Positions 62,717-64,000 of a stretch of DNA of 64,000 nucleotides are shown here, in pieces; position 1 is the first letter of the stretch, and each line of letters begins with the position of its first letter. This stretch comes from Clostridium sp. AN503 (GTDB lineage: Bacteria > Bacillota > Clostridia > Lachnospirales > Lachnospiraceae). The notes below the pieces were generated by a model. It ran no database searches and was not told the origin of the DNA. It was given only the letters and a program-made list of their open reading frames with translations. The position numbers and the translations under genes were made by a program. Location: contig NZ_JBFDTP010000002.1 of the NCBI RefSeq assembly GCF_040719375.1, forward strand, positions 2,790,001-2,854,000, in the 5' to 3' direction.

Positions 62717-63693
62717 TTCATTTCCCTCTTGTTATATTTTTCTGCCATTTTGTTGAAGTCGTCCTCAATCCCAATATAATAGTTTAAATCCATATCACTC
62801 CACCGGCCCTGCTCCTCCGCACTCATTCCGCCCATATCATGGGTATCGTGGAACACCGTATTGCGGGCGACAAGCGTCTCTTTCCCATAAAGGTACATGC
62901 CAAACATAGACGCTTTTTCAAAGATATGGGTCGTGACAAAATTAAAACCGTAGGGGATCACATCATCCAGGTTGATATCCGGTTTTCCGTTCTTGCTCAT
63001 AACGTCCGGCCACATTTTCCATCCAGTCACTTCCCTGCTCACTTTTTCAGCTTCCTCGATGGTCTTTAAGCCAATGATCAGGGTCATGACCGGCACGCCC
63101 ATCTCCTTTGCCATGGCTTCAGCCGCTTTACAGCGGGTGATCGCCTCGTCAAGCCCATACTCCAGCTTACATTCTGTGCGGGCGATCACAAGGAAATCCT
63201 TTCCCTTAGCTGCCTCAAGCGCCGCCGCAATCTTGGCCAGCCAGTTCTCTCTCGATACTACCTCATGCTTGATATCGCCGTCCTTATAGCCATTCATCAT
63301 GGCAAAGCCCCAACGGTTCCACCCTCTGATGCCTGTGGTGTCATCGATGGTAGCTCCCTTGGCTCCCGCATTGATCAGTCGGTTCACAAGGCGGTATGTA
63401 CATAAAGGAGTCTCGCCGAATCCATCATCCGCGTCAATGATCAGGGGAAGAGATGAGTAATTGCAGATTCTCTCCGTACACTGCACCAGATCGTCTGCTG
63501 TGATCAATCCGATATCCGGAAGGCCGGCAATACTTTCAGCCAGCTGTCCGCCAGAAAGCATCAGCGCGTCAAAGCCTGACAGCTCCGCAGCTCTTGAAGT
63601 GCGGCAGTCCCATACGCACGGCGCAAATACCTGCTCTTTTTGGATCAGCTCAATAAAGGAAGGGGTTGGTTTTTTTGTATATTCCGGTTTCAT
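62713..63693 (-). CDS. Isocitrate lyase/PEP mutase family enzyme, copy 1
   Basis: TIM-barrel enzyme of 326 residues related to the other copy in this operon. The metal region is LIIDADDGFGET, followed by KGATIDDTTGIRGW, LVIARTECKLEYG and MWPDVMSKNGKPD. The ICL catalytic Cys motif is again missing. The two copies are well diverged, so they may act on successive or alternative acids. The N-terminus has FAPCVWDCRTSRAAELSGFDALMLS, typical for the family. Confidence 0.85.
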   Translation of the reverse strand: MKPEYTKKPTPSFIELIQKEQVFAPCVWDCRTSRAAELSGFDALMLSGGQLAESIAGLPDIGLITADDLVQCTERICNYSSLPLIIDADDGFGETPLCTYRLVNRLINAGAKGATIDDTTGIRGWNRWGFAMMNGYKDGDIKHEVVSRENWLAKIAAALEAAKGKDFLVIARTECKLEYGLDEAITRCKAAEAMAKEMGVPVMTLIIGLKTIEEAEKVSREVTGWKMWPDVMSKNGKPDINLDDVIPYGFNFVTTHIFEKASMFGMYLYGKETLVARNTVFHDTHDMGGMSAEEQGRWSDMDLNYYIGIEDDFNKMAEKYNKREMK

Positions 63694-63747
63694 TTTTATT
63701 ATCTCCTGTCGTCGTTTTATTTTTTTAATGAGGCCCTGGCTAGCGGA

Positions 63748-64000
63748 TCAGATTGCAAGCGGGTACATGATATTTCCCAGGATCAATGCTAATGCAAGCG
63801 CCATCAAGGTGATCACCACAGTTACTATGAATAAATATTTATAGCCATCCTTATAAGAAACCCCGGAAATCGCAAGGACTGCAACGATACCGCCGCTGTG
63901 GGGCAGGCTGTCAAGGCCTACGGATGCGATCACACCGATCCTGTGCATGATCGCCGGATTGACGCCCATTGCCATAAAGGGCTCCGCCAGTACAGAAAGT
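63748..64000 (-). CDS. GntP-type permease, C-terminal end (cut by window edge)
   Basis: Only the last 83 residues lie in the window, reading LSVLAEPFMAMG, then MHRIGVIASVGLDSLPHSGG and two membrane segments. This is the conserved C-terminal region of GntP/gluconate- and citrate-type permeases. It opens the lyase-cupin-lyase operon and should import its substrate, an organic or sugar acid. The start is outside the window. Confidence 0.85.
   Translation of the reverse strand, partial: LSVLAEPFMAMGVNPAIMHRIGVIASVGLDSLPHSGGIVAVLAISGVSYKDGYKYLFIVTVVITLMALALALILGNIMYPLAI

Overview
The window reads as a chromosomal segment of an anaerobic, low-to-medium GC Firmicute, most likely a gut Lachnospiraceae (Enterocloster/Hungatella/Lachnoclostridium-like). 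This rests on gene content: YesM/YesN-type two-component systems beside sugar-binding proteins, NrdR, a YlmC/YmxH-type protein, EF-P next to aroQ, a DUF975 protein, a heterodimeric MarR-controlled ABC exporter and Clostridia-style Shine-Dalgarno (SD) sites (AAGGAGG). Nearly every gene is on the minus strand. Plus-strand exceptions are an AbiE toxin-antitoxin pair, a secreted repeat protein and one response regulator. No rRNA, tRNA or CRISPR was seen.

Layout. 1-3.4 kb: sugar-sensing operon (histidine kinase, periplasmic binding lipoprotein, AraC-type response regulator cut by the window edge). 3.7-5.3 kb: AbiEi/AbiEii pair with its own promoter. 5.35-9.6 kb: MarR regulator plus two-subunit ABC exporter. 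9.7-17.3 kb: metallophosphoesterase, a ParB-like/BMP fusion, a SWIM-SNF2 helicase and argS. 17.6-19.6 kb: secreted three-module repeat protein. 19.9-23.9 kb: housekeeping block efp, aroQ, aroK, aroE, yqeG-like, nrdR, ylmC. 24.0-28.3 kb: metNIQ methionine importer with two small membrane genes, preceded by a methionine-rich leader peptide and an intrinsic terminator. 28.3-36.2 kb: tripartite tricarboxylate transporter (TctCBA) with a hybrid histidine kinase, a second TctC-like lipoprotein and a divergent response regulator. 36.3-46.9 kb: L-ascorbate PTS/catabolic operon (ulaG, C, A, B, regulator, ulaE, a beta-propeller-like protein, ulaF, HAD, transaldolase, transketolase), lacking a recognisable ulaD. 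47.1-50.7 kb: chloramphenicol acetyltransferase-like gene, Rpn-type nuclease with a slippage-prone coiled coil, MATE pump. 50.8-61.0 kb: three tandem double-cupin proteins, a CUT1 sugar ABC transporter, its YesM/YesN two-component system and a TIM-barrel isomerase. 61.3-64 kb: two isocitrate-lyase/PEP-mutase family enzymes, a cupin and the end of a GntP-type permease.

Most notable: the 32-residue leader with 11 methionines, sitting between a consensus promoter and a terminator ahead of metNIQ, looks like a methionine attenuator where Firmicutes usually carry a SAM riboswitch or T-box. Six genes (exporter subunit N-terminus, ylmC, tkt, ulaG, a double-cupin gene, a yesN-type regulator) need a single-base frame correction. 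That many in 64 kb points to assembly indels, although slippage or real decay is possible for individual cases.
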